Shown one piece after another: positions 1 to 8,287 of a stretch of 31,701 nucleotides of DNA. Origin of the DNA: a virus; the IMG/VR virus record IMGVR_UViG_3300037246_001193, positions 1-31,701 of that record. One strand, given 5' to 3'. A program made the translations under genes and the position numbers. How positions within the stretch are numbered: position 1 is the stretch's first letter; every line of letters starts with the position of its first letter. A model generated the notes under the pieces. That model was not told the origin of the DNA, made no database searches, and saw only the letters and a list, made by a program, of their open reading frames with translations.

Positions 1-8
1 TTGGACAT
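1..8 (-). CDS. Start of a divergent gene running off the left edge (partial)
   Basis: On the minus strand an ATG at positions 8-6 is preceded by an AAAGGAGATC ribosome binding site (about 14-23) at roughly 8 nt spacing, the same layout used by most genes here. Only the first codons (Met-Ser) are inside the window, so no product can be named. If real, positions 9-140 are a divergent intergenic region serving this gene and the rightward tail block. Confidence 0.4.
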
Positions 9-103
9 TTGTTGATCTCCTTTCATAAAGAATTAATAGTCAGTTGTTTTATCTTTCATTTATTAATATATATAGATAAATTTATGAACAATGTCTTATT
101 GAG

Positions 104-122
104 TTTAGAACAAAATATAAAA
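104..122 (+). promoter_or_regulatory. Candidate phage promoter motif, copy 1
   Basis: The 19-mer TTTAGAACAAAATATAAAA lies just upstream of the likely start of the HAD gene. It nearly matches motifs on the minus strand upstream of the terminase (16473-16490) and hub (17949-17967) genes. All three sit in the leaders of transcription units, which suggests a promoter for the phage RNA polymerase or a late sigma-like factor. No transcription data are available, so the role is inferred. Confidence 0.5.
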
Positions 123-140
123 TTAATCACCGGTAGTGTA

Positions 141-665
141 ATGAACTATATAGATAAAATTTTAGAAAAAGTTAAGGATAGTGAGTCTGTTGGCGCGTTT
201 GCAATTGACTCGTTTCCCAAAGACCGGAAAAAGAAGAAAAGACAGATTATAAGAACTATTTACCCTGAGAATAAAAATGAACAAATTCCAAAAAGAGCAA
301 TGATTGATCTTGATGGAACAATTCATAAATATTCCAAAGGGTACAAAGATGGAGCAATTTATGACGATGCATTTGATGGTGCAAAGAAAGTCATTGATTG
401 GTTAAAACGAAATAGTTATGAGATAGTTATATTTACTACAAGAGCATCAAAACAAAACGCTGACGAACTTGGAGGTGATCACGAAGACCAAATAAAGAAA
501 GTTGGTAAGTGGTTAAAAGACAAGGGTATTCATTTTGATAAAATTACTGGCGAAAAACTCGCAGCAGATTTTTACATTGATGATAAAGCTATTAGTATTC
601 ATAACGGTGATTGGAAAACGGTTCTTAAAGTTATAAAGAAACGTATTAAGTATAAAGTTGTTTAA
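141..665 (+). CDS. HAD-superfamily phosphatase / nucleotidase-like protein
   Basis: The protein has HAD motif I as MIDLDGTIH (nucleophile and acid/base Asp about residues 56 and 58), motif II as IVIFTTRA (Thr about 99-100) and the late acidic motif FYIDDKAI (Asp about 147-148). HAD enzymes of this compact type dephosphorylate nucleotides or polynucleotide ends; the substrate cannot be read from sequence. The open frame extends upstream to a TTG at 9, but the ATG at 141 is preferred: it follows the candidate promoter at 104-122 and gives a 174-residue protein, whereas the extra 44 residues look like translated leader. The ribosome site (GGTAG) is weak. It is followed after 21 bp by the tail tube gene. 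Family assignment is firm, exact function is not. Confidence 0.75.
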   Translation: MNYIDKILEKVKDSESVGAFAIDSFPKDRKKKKRQIIRTIYPENKNEQIPKRAMIDLDGTIHKYSKGYKDGAIYDDAFDGAKKVIDWLKRNSYEIVIFTTRASKQNADELGGDHEDQIKKVGKWLKDKGIHFDKITGEKLAADFYIDDKAISIHNGDWKTVLKVIKKRIKYKVV

Positions 666-686
666 ACAACTAGGAGGACAGAAACA

Positions 687-1433
687 ATGACAATGAAATA
701 CTCGTTCGCTGAACTTGGCCAAAATATTTTAACGAGAAAATTTGGTGGGACGTCTGTGGGTGTTGCAGATCCTTATTCAACAGGTTATCATTTTATCTGG
801 TTTGATAAATTACCTGCTGGATTAGTAACTTATATTACTGATGGAATAAGTGGTTTATCATCAATTGGTGAAATACAAACAGTACTTGCAGCGTCTTGTC
901 TATCGGTTACACCGCCAGGCGGAACTCTAAATAAAATTGAGTACACTGGCCTTGGTGGCGTTAAATGGGCTGTGCCAGGAAACATCGACTATGGAAATAC
1001 TGTATCTGTAAAATTCTTGGAATTTAATAAAACTCCTCTCCTTGATATTATGCATTCTTGGGTGAAGATGATTAGAGACTATAGAACAGGTGCTACTGAT
1101 TTAATAGATGGAGAAGGTGGTGAAGGATACACAAAGAAAACTTATGCTGGTCTTATGTACTACTGGACTACAGCTCCCGATGCTAGAACAGTTGAATATT
1201 ATGCAGCATATGACGGCGTATTTCCAGGTAAAGATCCACAAGACTTATACACAAGTGATGTTGAAACAGTTGGTAGATTAGATCTTGAAATTGAGTTCAA
1301 TGTGGATTATGCATGGCACGAACCATGGGTTTATGAAAAGTGTAATTCATATGCCGCTACATTTGCTAAAGTTAAAGACACAGTTAAGGGATATGGTCCA
1401 AGACAAGCGTCTGGAGGACAAGGTCCATCGTAA
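687..1433 (+). CDS. Tail tube protein (T4 gp19-like)
   Basis: This is a 248-residue protein with the build of a contractile-phage tail tube subunit. There is a beta-rich N-terminal half, a central stretch around residues 105-135 of the type SVKFLEFN...HSWVKMIRDYRTG that resembles the fold-defining segment of gp19-like proteins, and a beta-rich C-terminal half ending in a Gly/Ser-rich tail. Tail tube subunits stack as hexamers inside the sheath to form the DNA channel. An AGGAGG site at about 671-676 supports the ATG at 687. No sheath gene is visible here; it probably lies outside the window. The call rests on pattern and tail-gene context, not on a search. Confidence 0.6.
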   Translation: MTMKYSFAELGQNILTRKFGGTSVGVADPYSTGYHFIWFDKLPAGLVTYITDGISGLSSIGEIQTVLAASCLSVTPPGGTLNKIEYTGLGGVKWAVPGNIDYGNTVSVKFLEFNKTPLLDIMHSWVKMIRDYRTGATDLIDGEGGEGYTKKTYAGLMYYWTTAPDARTVEYYAAYDGVFPGKDPQDLYTSDVETVGRLDLEIEFNVDYAWHEPWVYEKCNSYAATFAKVKDTVKGYGPRQASGGQGPS

Positions 1434-1448
1434 TATTGAGGTAATAAA

Positions 1449-1919
1449 ATGTTATCAAAATCTTATCTTAAAGTTATTGCTGCATATATTGTTCATGAAT
1501 CTAACCTTTCAAAATATGCTAAAATTCAAATACTTCGTTTTGTTGAGAATGAAGCGTCTAAATCTCAATTAAAGGTGCTCATTACTAAAGGTAGAATACG
1601 AAATGTATCTGAAGATGAGGTCGTATCAGAAGCTATCATCGTTCCAGCAATGATAATTGCTGCGGCTGTTGCAGCAGGAAAAGTAGCACATGCTAAATTC
1701 CTTAGTAATGCTGCCAAAGCATGCGCTGGTAAAGAACGTGAAGAAAAAAAGAAATGTATGCAAGATTTTAAACTAAAAGCGAATTATGCAAGATTAGGAG
1801 CTTTAAAGAGAGAAGTGAGTAAATGTAGTCAAACAAGTGATATAAAAAAGTGTCGCGATAATTTTATTAAGCATATAAAAAAAGTTGAAGATCAAATTCG
1901 TAAAGATAGAGTTATGTAG
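1449..1919 (+). CDS. Cysteine-module virion-associated protein A (one module)
   Basis: I do not recognise a named family. The 156 residues divide into an N-terminal helical region (about 1-58, with YAKIQILRFVENEASKSQLK), a short hydrophobic segment (about 63-80, IIVPAMIIAAAVAAG) and a Lys-rich helical C-terminus with Cys at 92, 103, 126 and 135. The spacing C-x10-C-x22-C-x8-C is identical to protein B immediately downstream and recurs twice in the 396-residue protein at 3923-5113. The position between tail tube and baseplate genes suggests a tail or membrane-interacting virion component, but this is inference. The start follows a GAGG site at about 1438-1441. Confidence 0.7.
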   Translation: MLSKSYLKVIAAYIVHESNLSKYAKIQILRFVENEASKSQLKVLITKGRIRNVSEDEVVSEAIIVPAMIIAAAVAAGKVAHAKFLSNAAKACAGKEREEKKKCMQDFKLKANYARLGALKREVSKCSQTSDIKKCRDNFIKHIKKVEDQIRKDRVM

Positions 1920-1934
1920 AGGAGGTAGTTAAAG

Positions 1935-2450
1935 ATGGATATTAATAAAATGAAGTTAGGTCTTATTTATATTTTTTCAGAGAATGATAAGTTATCAAAA
2001 CAAGCCAAACTTCAACTTATAAATTTTATTGAGCAAGCTGATGAATATCAATTAAAAGTTTTAGCAATGGATGGAGAAATTGTTGCAGAATCTAAACTAG
2101 ACGAGCAAGCGAGACAAATTATTAGTGATAGATTTAAAACTTTTAGTGAACTTGCGCCTATTGGTTGGGCAGCAATTGTTGCGATGGCTGCAGTAATTGG
2201 AGCAAAAAGACGTAAAGTCATGTTAAAAAAATATAATGCTGGTTGTTTGGGTAAAAAAGGAAAAGTTCTTAAGGTCTGTATGCAACAAGGAACTGTCAAA
2301 GCATATAAAGATGAAATTTCTATGTATAAAAGCCAAATGGGTAAGTGTTCACAGACCAAAAAACCAGAGAAGTGTAAAAAAGCGCTTGGGAAACATATAG
2401 TAAAAGCTCAAACGAAAATGGCTAAAGCCGCAAAGAAACTAGTATATTAA
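1935..2450 (+). CDS. Cysteine-module virion-associated protein B (one module)
   Basis: This 171-residue protein is a paralogue of the preceding gene. The N-terminal helical region has SKQAKLQLINFIEQADEYQL (residues 21-40), close to SKYAKIQILRFVENEASKSQ in protein A. A hydrophobic segment follows at about 74-90 (PIGWAAIVAMAAVIGA), then a basic helical domain with Cys 104, 115, 138 and 147, the same C-x10-C-x22-C-x8-C spacing. A strong GAGGAGGT site supports the start. The module could form disulfides or bind metal and the hydrophobic segment could insert in a membrane; neither is proven. Confidence 0.7.
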   Translation: MDINKMKLGLIYIFSENDKLSKQAKLQLINFIEQADEYQLKVLAMDGEIVAESKLDEQARQIISDRFKTFSELAPIGWAAIVAMAAVIGAKRRKVMLKKYNAGCLGKKGKVLKVCMQQGTVKAYKDEISMYKSQMGKCSQTKKPEKCKKALGKHIVKAQTKMAKAAKKLVY

Positions 2451-2495
2451 CTAACAATTTTGTAATAGATTGTGAATGAAAGGAGATAAAACAAG

Positions 2496-3287
2496 ATGAC
2501 GTTCAAAGGATTTGCAGTACAGTATCCGGAGTATGAAGTAATAACACCGCAAACTAAACAATCATTTACTTTAAGATCCCTAAGTGTACAAGAGGAAGAG
2601 AAATTAAAGGGGAGTTTAGTCACTCCGACAAAAATTGCGGAACATTTAAATAATTGTATTTTTACCTCTTTAGCTTCCAAACCGGAAGGTATTGAGGATT
2701 TAGATTCTTTTCTTCGTAGTGTAACGCTCAAAGATAGAGATGCTTTGTTATATGGTCTTTATCATGTTACGTATGAGGAAATCAGAAACTACCAGGTAAG
2801 ATGTACAGCTTGTGCTAATGAATATGCTGTAACTGTACAAGCATCTAGCACATTTAACTTCAATGCTTATCCAGGAGATAACATTATAAAAGATAAAGAA
2901 AAAGTTGAACTTCCTATTTCAAAGGGTGTTTTTGTAACGGTAAAACAACCAACTTTATTTGATGAGATTTCTGGAATAAATCAATTGGGAAATAGACCTG
3001 GAAGTACAATTGAGCTAATAACAGAAACTCTCATTATTGATAAATTTGAGCAAGATGTTCCAGAGAAAAAAGAACCAATTGAATATTCTGATAGGGTTGA
3101 TGTTATTGATGCTTATCTTTCATTACCCGCTAGAGATAAACGAGCTATATATGCAGCTTACGAAAAAGCATTTGGAGATTATGGTATTAATTTAAGAATG
3201 CAAAGTAATTGCAATAGTTGTGGCAACCAAGATGAATATGATATTGATTTGGTGGAAAGCTTTTTTCGTGCATTGTTCTCAGCATGA
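2496..3287 (+). CDS. T4 gp26-like baseplate/tail assembly protein with zinc ribbon
   Basis: The 263-residue protein carries two cysteine pairs, CTAC at 103-106 and CNSC at 239-242, forming a split zinc-ribbon-like site, and ends in DIDLVESFFRALFSA. This arrangement, and a position two genes before the large baseplate J gene, match the T4 baseplate-type family (gp26/gp51 group) of hub-assembly and tail-chaperone proteins. An AAAGGAGAT site at about 2480-2488 fixes the start. The gene overlaps a second ORF in a different frame (through 3474), and the slippery T6 run at 3261-3266 suggests a possible programmed frameshift making a longer form. Family call is moderate. Confidence 0.6.
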   Translation: MTFKGFAVQYPEYEVITPQTKQSFTLRSLSVQEEEKLKGSLVTPTKIAEHLNNCIFTSLASKPEGIEDLDSFLRSVTLKDRDALLYGLYHVTYEEIRNYQVRCTACANEYAVTVQASSTFNFNAYPGDNIIKDKEKVELPISKGVFVTVKQPTLFDEISGINQLGNRPGSTIELITETLIIDKFEQDVPEKKEPIEYSDRVDVIDAYLSLPARDKRAIYAAYEKAFGDYGINLRMQSNCNSCGNQDEYDIDLVESFFRALFSA

Positions 3288-3474
3288 TGAAATATTTAGA
3301 TTTAAAAAAGATCTAGCTGAGAACATTTATGCGTGTATGGAAATGAGTCGACAATCATATACTGATGTTATACTTATGCCTATTAAAAGGTTTCAAGATT
3401 ATCTCAAGTGGAAAACGCAGTTAGAAGAGGACAAACAAAAAAGACTGGAAGAGGAAACTAAAAAGTATGGCTAG
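3268..3474 (+). CDS. Small tail-chaperone-like ORF, possible frameshift extension of the preceding gene
   Basis: The reading frame (+1, equivalently -2, relative to the gp26-like gene) encodes HDEIFRFKKDLAENIYACM followed by a stretch ending in a Lys/Glu-rich tail, resembling the C-terminal extension of tail-assembly chaperones in other myophages. The frame has no good ATG start: GTG at 3268 with a distant GGTGGA (3251-3256) is possible, or translation may enter by slippage on the T6 run at 3261-3266. A shift there gives a fusion of about 325 residues. The ORF ends 8 nt inside the gp25 gene. The coding nature is supported by its fit between neighbours; the mode of expression is unresolved. 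Confidence 0.6.
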   Translation: MHCSQHDEIFRFKKDLAENIYACMEMSRQSYTDVILMPIKRFQDYLKWKTQLEEDKQKRLEEETKKYG

Positions 3475-3910
3475 CATATTAGATAGATTCAATGAGTCAG
3501 TTGCTGGTTCGAATTCTAAATTAGCTGATTATACTTCAAAAATTGCAGCCACAGGAGATTTCAATAGAATCAAAGATATAGAAGTTATTGTCAGTTCTTG
3601 GAATAATATATTGATTACTCCAAGAAGAACTTATCAGTGGGATCCTGAGTATGGTAGTGATTTGTATAAAATGGTATTTGAACCTGCTGATCAACCTACT
3701 GTTAATAAAGTTATAGATGAAGTTAAAAATACTTTATTGAGATATGATGATCGAGCAAATATTAGTAATGTAGATGTTACGTTTTTCAAAAACTTGAAAG
3801 GTTTTTCTGTTGCCGTTGATGTTACCTACAAAGGAGATACTGGTCAATTACAAGTTGTTATTGATGAAGCTACATACTTTAAATTTTTTGAATCTTCAGA
3901 TTCGCAATAA
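3467..3910 (+). CDS. Baseplate wedge protein gp25-like (lysozyme-like fold)
   Basis: This 147-residue protein has the GPW/gp25 family pattern: a segment for wedge assembly (VSSWNNILITPRRTYQWDPE, then YGSDLYKMVFEP) and a helix plus beta hairpin near the C-terminus (LLRYDDRANISNVDVTFFKN). In contractile tails gp25 sits at the sheath/baseplate interface and helps nucleate sheath assembly. Length is usual for the family. It overlaps the end of the preceding small ORF by 8 nt, implying translational coupling, and precedes the baseplate J protein by two genes, as in many myophages. Confidence 0.85.
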   Translation: MASILDRFNESVAGSNSKLADYTSKIAATGDFNRIKDIEVIVSSWNNILITPRRTYQWDPEYGSDLYKMVFEPADQPTVNKVIDEVKNTLLRYDDRANISNVDVTFFKNLKGFSVAVDVTYKGDTGQLQVVIDEATYFKFFESSDSQ

Positions 3911-3922
3911 GAGGTTATATAT

Positions 3923-5113
3923 ATGATTACTCAAGAGGATAGAAATATTTTAAAAGACGTTGGAAGAAAATACTTACTTGATATTGCTTTCGATAGTCAG
4001 GTATTAAAAAATAAACTTACATTTAAAGAACATGTTGATTTGTGCAAGTTCATTTCCGAGTTATCATATGAAGATGTTATAGGACTGACTATTACAGAAG
4101 ATATCAAAGAGTTTGAAGGTAAATTTAGGAAATTTTTAAAATATGGGTTTGCTGCAATTGCAGGTGGGGTTGGTACTGCGGTGGCTGCTACAGGTGTGGC
4201 TGCTACAATTGGTGGTATGATTGCTGGTCCTCCGCTTGGTATGTTTGTATTATACATAGTTAGAAAACTTACTGATACATGCTCAAGATCCTGTTGGAAG
4301 AAATTTCCAATGTCAAATGCAAGAAAGATATGCCGTTATGAGTGTCAGGTTAATGCTACCCGTAAAGTCGTAGGTGATCTCAGGTCAGAAATTTCAAAAT
4401 GTAATAGATTTCCAAATCCAGATAAGTGTGAGAAAAAGTTAAATGGTCAATATATTAAATGGTCAAAAAGATTACAACAACAAATGATTAAGTTAAATCA
4501 AGCTAAATTGGGAAAAGAAGAAAAAGGTAGAAAACAAAAACAAAAAGAACTAGCTAAGAAAGCAAGAACCATCGCTGCAAGTTATCAACTTCCAAAATCT
4601 AATTTATTAAAAATTGTGACAGAAGATAAGAGATTAAGACAAAATATTCCATTTAGACAACATGTTAAGATTTATCAAGCAGTCAGATCAATTAAAGAAG
4701 AAGAAGACATAGCTGTTGAACCTCCGAGGATAGATCCCAAAAAAGAGAAATTTGCAAGACAAGCGCTATATATGGGTCTTTGGGTAGTACCCATTCCCTT
4801 CTTTAATGATGTTGTTAATTATATTATAAAAAAATACAATTTTGCATGTATGGGTAAATGTGTGAAACAGAAGAAGTTTTCTAGAACGTTATGTAATCAA
4901 CAATGTAGTTATTTGTCAGCAAAATATGCTGTACAGTTGTTAAATAAACAATTAGCAAAATGTAGCAAAGCTAATAAACCTGTTAAATGTAAAAAGAAAA
5001 TTTATAAATTACTCGAGGATTGGAAGCAAAGAGAGGTTGAACGGAAGATTCATTTTCAAACAACCCTAAGTGGAGAGATGAAGAGAGCAAAAAGAAGAGG
5101 GGTTAAATTATAA
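3923..5113 (+). CDS. Two-module cysteine protein, putative tail/membrane virion protein
   Basis: This 396-residue protein is an internal duplication of the module seen in the two small proteins at 1449-2450. Module 1 has an N-terminal helical region (1-70), a Gly/Ala-rich hydrophobic stretch (about 75-113) and a cysteine domain with Cys 120, 124, 137, 141, 160 and 169. Module 2 has a helical region (about 210-262), a hydrophobic stretch (about 280-302) and Cys 309, 313, 324, 328, 347 and 356. The pattern is CX3C-x(10-12)-CX3C-x18-C-x8-C. Paired CX3C motifs on helices suggest a disulfide-stapled or metal-binding helical hairpin. A GAGG site precedes the ATG. The function is unknown; membrane contact during infection is my inference. 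Confidence 0.75.
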   Translation: MITQEDRNILKDVGRKYLLDIAFDSQVLKNKLTFKEHVDLCKFISELSYEDVIGLTITEDIKEFEGKFRKFLKYGFAAIAGGVGTAVAATGVAATIGGMIAGPPLGMFVLYIVRKLTDTCSRSCWKKFPMSNARKICRYECQVNATRKVVGDLRSEISKCNRFPNPDKCEKKLNGQYIKWSKRLQQQMIKLNQAKLGKEEKGRKQKQKELAKKARTIAASYQLPKSNLLKIVTEDKRLRQNIPFRQHVKIYQAVRSIKEEEDIAVEPPRIDPKKEKFARQALYMGLWVVPIPFFNDVVNYIIKKYNFACMGKCVKQKKFSRTLCNQQCSYLSAKYAVQLLNKQLAKCSKANKPVKCKKKIYKLLEDWKQREVERKIHFQTTLSGEMKRAKRRGVKL

Positions 5114-5790
5114 TGTCGTCTATTCAAAACTATGAAAGATTATATTCTTATGTACATGAATATCAAAACTTACTATATCAATATTATAGTAATCATGTAG
5201 TTAGATTTTTAGTTACATATTATAACTTAAATATCGACGATACAATATGGGAAGATGAAAATATTTTTGGTGGTTCGTATGAGCAAACTGGAGATTTGAC
5301 AGGTATAAAAAGAGATAAGATTCTACTCCTTCCTGTTTACTATCCAGAGGAAGTAACAACTGCATTTGATGCTGAGGAAATTGGATATAATAAAAATACT
5401 GAAACGACTATTGTTATACCAAGTACATATGGATTTAAACCATACCCACATGACATTATAAAGTTTGAACAAGCGTTTTTACAAACCACAAATGATACAT
5501 ATCCCCTTTATCAAATTACTGGGGTAGAGATTCATCCAAATACTGATAGAAGATATTGGAGATTAAAATGTCAAGTGTTTCAAAGTGAGACTCTGGCAGC
5601 TGTAAATGCACAAGTTGTTAATACATATTCTTTTGTTGAATATGATAAAAAAATACATACGCTTTCAGACTCACAGTTTATATCTAGACTTTTATACAAA
5701 GATTCGCTTTTAAGACCTGTTTTAAAGGATACATTATTTGATAATAGAGTTGGGTTTTACTTTACACCTAGAACGCCAGCGACCTGTTAG
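5113..5790 (+). CDS. Putative baseplate/neck structural protein
   Basis: This 225-residue protein is not firmly recognised. It is rich in Tyr and aromatic residues, with a central beta-rich section (about 95-165) containing YPHDIIKFEQAFL and YPLYQITGVEIHP, the kind of segment found in small beta-barrel virion proteins that describe interfaces or connectors. The start overlaps the stop of the preceding gene (TAATG) with GAGGGG upstream, so it is co-translated. Position between gp25-like and gp6-like genes supports a baseplate role. It contains no membrane segment or catalytic motif I can see. Confidence 0.6.
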   Translation: MSSIQNYERLYSYVHEYQNLLYQYYSNHVVRFLVTYYNLNIDDTIWEDENIFGGSYEQTGDLTGIKRDKILLLPVYYPEEVTTAFDAEEIGYNKNTETTIVIPSTYGFKPYPHDIIKFEQAFLQTTNDTYPLYQITGVEIHPNTDRRYWRLKCQVFQSETLAAVNAQVVNTYSFVEYDKKIHTLSDSQFISRLLYKDSLLRPVLKDTLFDNRVGFYFTPRTPATC

Positions 5791-5800
5791 GAGATAAAGA

Positions 5801-8284
5801 ATGACTGATACATTACTATCGGAACAAATATACTTATCTAGAGATGTAATTCGTGAACTAATTAGTAACGAAATGAAAAATTATCTTGAATTGGAGAATG
5901 TGGATTTAACGAAATCATCATTTCTTAGTTTCTTAATTGATACCATTTCTACATTAACTGGCAACCTTTTATTTTATCAATTGTCAGCATACCGTGAGTT
6001 CTTCTTAACAAAAGCACAACTACCCGAATCAATATTAAATCTTTCTGCATTTTTAGGTTACAATACTCAAGAAGCTGTCGCATCGACTGTAAATGTATTA
6101 ATAACAATGCCATTTGGCTTTGATGATCCAATTACTCAATTTTCAATTCCTGAAGGGTTTAAATTTACTGCCGATGGGAATGTTCAATTTGTAACTTACT
6201 ATGAAACATATATAGAAGTAACCAATAATGCAAATGTAACAATTCAAGTAATTGAAGGTAATAAAAGATATAACCTTCCTGTTGATTTAACAACTGAAGA
6301 TTTTAGTTTTGTTTTGCCTCTAAGACAAAATAAAATTGTAGAACAAGAATTTCAAATTGATAGTGATATACAACAATATCAATTTGTAACTTTAGATGTT
6401 CCAATTGATGGTGAAGTTGCTGGTTTAGAAGTTGAAATTCAAGAACCTGGGAGTTCTGGAACAACGACTTGGACTGAATTTGATAGTCTTTTTCTGATGA
6501 CTTCAACGGATAAAGGTTATGTAGCAAGAAGAACTGATACAGGAAGAAGATTAACTTTTGGTAATGGACTAGTTGGTGTACAACCAACTGGAGGGTCTAC
6601 TGTCTATGTAACGACATTGACAACACAAGGGATTGATGGGAATGTTATCGCTGGTTCAATTAGGGAAGGGGAAAGGATTTACCTGACAACTTTAGCTGGA
6701 ACTACTCAAATTGTTGATTACGAAGTAGTTAATGCTTCCTCTGCATATGGTGGTGTAGATGAAGAGTCCCTAGAAGAGATAAGAAGAAATTCAATTGCAG
6801 CAGTTAGAGCATTAGAACGTTTGGTTACACAAAGCGATTATGAAGATATTAGTGTAGTTGTTCCTGATGTTCCGTTCGCTCAAAATGCATTACCTGTCTT
6901 AAAACGATCAGATTTACAAGTCAATGAGATTGAGTTATTTAGCGCTATATTATATGGAACAGGCATAACTGAAACTTCAAATTTAGTCCCAACAAGAAAT
7001 GCTGTATTTACTGTACCGGCGGGAACTACAAGATTATATAGAAATGAAACTATAACAATTGGAGATTATGATTATTATAATATTTTTGAAGTAGAAATTG
7101 ATATTCAGAATACAGTAGGTGAGTATGAGTATATTGTTTTAGAAGTTGAAGTTTTACCAGCTTTAGAAACAAGTTACGTATCAACGTATGATATCTATGC
7201 TGACTTATTACAAGTCGAAAGAATAGGTACTCAAGGTATATTCAAACTACATTATAAATCTTCGGAATCTGATTCTGATTTAACGTCATGTCAAATGCTT
7301 ATTAAATCAAGCGGTTCAACTAGACTTATGACTAACGATTCAACGGGAGGTTATTTTAGTTATACGTTTGATCCCTATACTGATATTCCAGATGGTGAAC
7401 AAACATATGAGTTTACGATAAGGGATCCAAGTAATGCAGAGGTCTCGCTATATTCTAACAAGATTACATTTAGGGCTGATTTAAGTACATTCATGAGATC
7501 AAATATTGTTACTGATTCAACTACCATTACTATTTATGATGTTCCTGTTATAGAAAAAACTTATTATGATGCTGTTGATAAAATAGCATTTGAACTTCAA
7601 GTTATTCAAGAAGTAATTAGTGCTGCAGATTTATCTGATCGTAGAATGTTGACTGATTTTTCAAATATAAAGTTTACTAATACATTTGGTTTGTTAAATA
7701 CAATGTTGCTTAATCAACCTACGGTATCGGCGGTTGTTGATATTGTATTAACTGAACCGGTATCATGTAGTGTTGGAGAGAGATACATTCTTGCACCTGC
7801 AAGTAGAAACGATGCACACCAAGATAATATTATTAGATGTATAGACGCAACAGCACATACATTCTTTTATGAAAAACCTGTTGCTGATATGATTGCTTAT
7901 GTTACAGACAAAGGAGAAGATTATATTTATTCAGATGGTGGTTGGATTCCGCTTCCTCTTTATGAAATTCCTCTTGAAATTGAAATTGAAGTATTTAGAG
8001 ATCTAACATATAGTGGTACTTTAGCATCGTTACAAGAAACTGTCAGAACGACTATAATAGCGGCATTTAATGATAGATTCGGTACTGCAGCTGAAATATA
8101 TAGATCAGAGATTATTGATGTGGTTCAAGGGATTGATGGTATAAGTCATTGTCGTTTAAGAAAACCAGCGACAAGTATATTTTTTAACTTCCAATTAAAA
8201 GAATTAACTGAGGATCAACTGTTAGAATATGGTCCTGAATACGTCTACTTTGATGAGGATAGTATTACGGTTAGGGTGGTATAA
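5801..8284 (+). CDS. Baseplate wedge protein gp6-like (baseplate J family)
   Basis: At 827 residues this is the large wedge protein. The diagnostic baseplate J signature is YGGVDEESLEEIRRNS followed by RLVTQSDYEDIS (about residues 313-352), preceded by the beta-rich domain with GRRLTFGNGLVGVQPTGGS. Gp6-type proteins dimerise to form the inner baseplate ring that controls sheath contraction. A middle segment (about 440-570) looks like an inserted Ig-like domain (SCQMLIKSSGSTRLM, then PDGEQTYEFTIRDPSNAEV). The ribosome site TTAGGAGATAAAGA is strong. It follows the 225-residue gene by 10 bp and is followed after 3 bp by an unknown gene. Confidence 0.85.
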   Translation: MTDTLLSEQIYLSRDVIRELISNEMKNYLELENVDLTKSSFLSFLIDTISTLTGNLLFYQLSAYREFFLTKAQLPESILNLSAFLGYNTQEAVASTVNVLITMPFGFDDPITQFSIPEGFKFTADGNVQFVTYYETYIEVTNNANVTIQVIEGNKRYNLPVDLTTEDFSFVLPLRQNKIVEQEFQIDSDIQQYQFVTLDVPIDGEVAGLEVEIQEPGSSGTTTWTEFDSLFLMTSTDKGYVARRTDTGRRLTFGNGLVGVQPTGGSTVYVTTLTTQGIDGNVIAGSIREGERIYLTTLAGTTQIVDYEVVNASSAYGGVDEESLEEIRRNSIAAVRALERLVTQSDYEDISVVVPDVPFAQNALPVLKRSDLQVNEIELFSAILYGTGITETSNLVPTRNAVFTVPAGTTRLYRNETITIGDYDYYNIFEVEIDIQNTVGEYEYIVLEVEVLPALETSYVSTYDIYADLLQVERIGTQGIFKLHYKSSESDSDLTSCQMLIKSSGSTRLMTNDSTGGYFSYTFDPYTDIPDGEQTYEFTIRDPSNAEVSLYSNKITFRADLSTFMRSNIVTDSTTITIYDVPVIEKTYYDAVDKIAFELQVIQEVISAADLSDRRMLTDFSNIKFTNTFGLLNTMLLNQPTVSAVVDIVLTEPVSCSVGERYILAPASRNDAHQDNIIRCIDATAHTFFYEKPVADMIAYVTDKGEDYIYSDGGWIPLPLYEIPLEIEIEVFRDLTYSGTLASLQETVRTTIIAAFNDRFGTAAEIYRSEIIDVVQGIDGISHCRLRKPATSIFFNFQLKELTEDQLLEYGPEYVYFDEDSITVRVV

Positions 8285-8287
8285 TAT

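Noticed and set aside
104-122. Exact match to the AR9-type late promoter AACA-N6-TW
   Set aside because: The motif has AACA, but the downstream TA comes after 4-5 bases rather than 6, so it is reported only as a local shared motif.
1285-1572. 95-codon + strand ORF overlapping the tail tube and protein A genes
   Set aside because: It spans two well-supported genes in another frame and has low-complexity hydrophobic content typical of a shadow.
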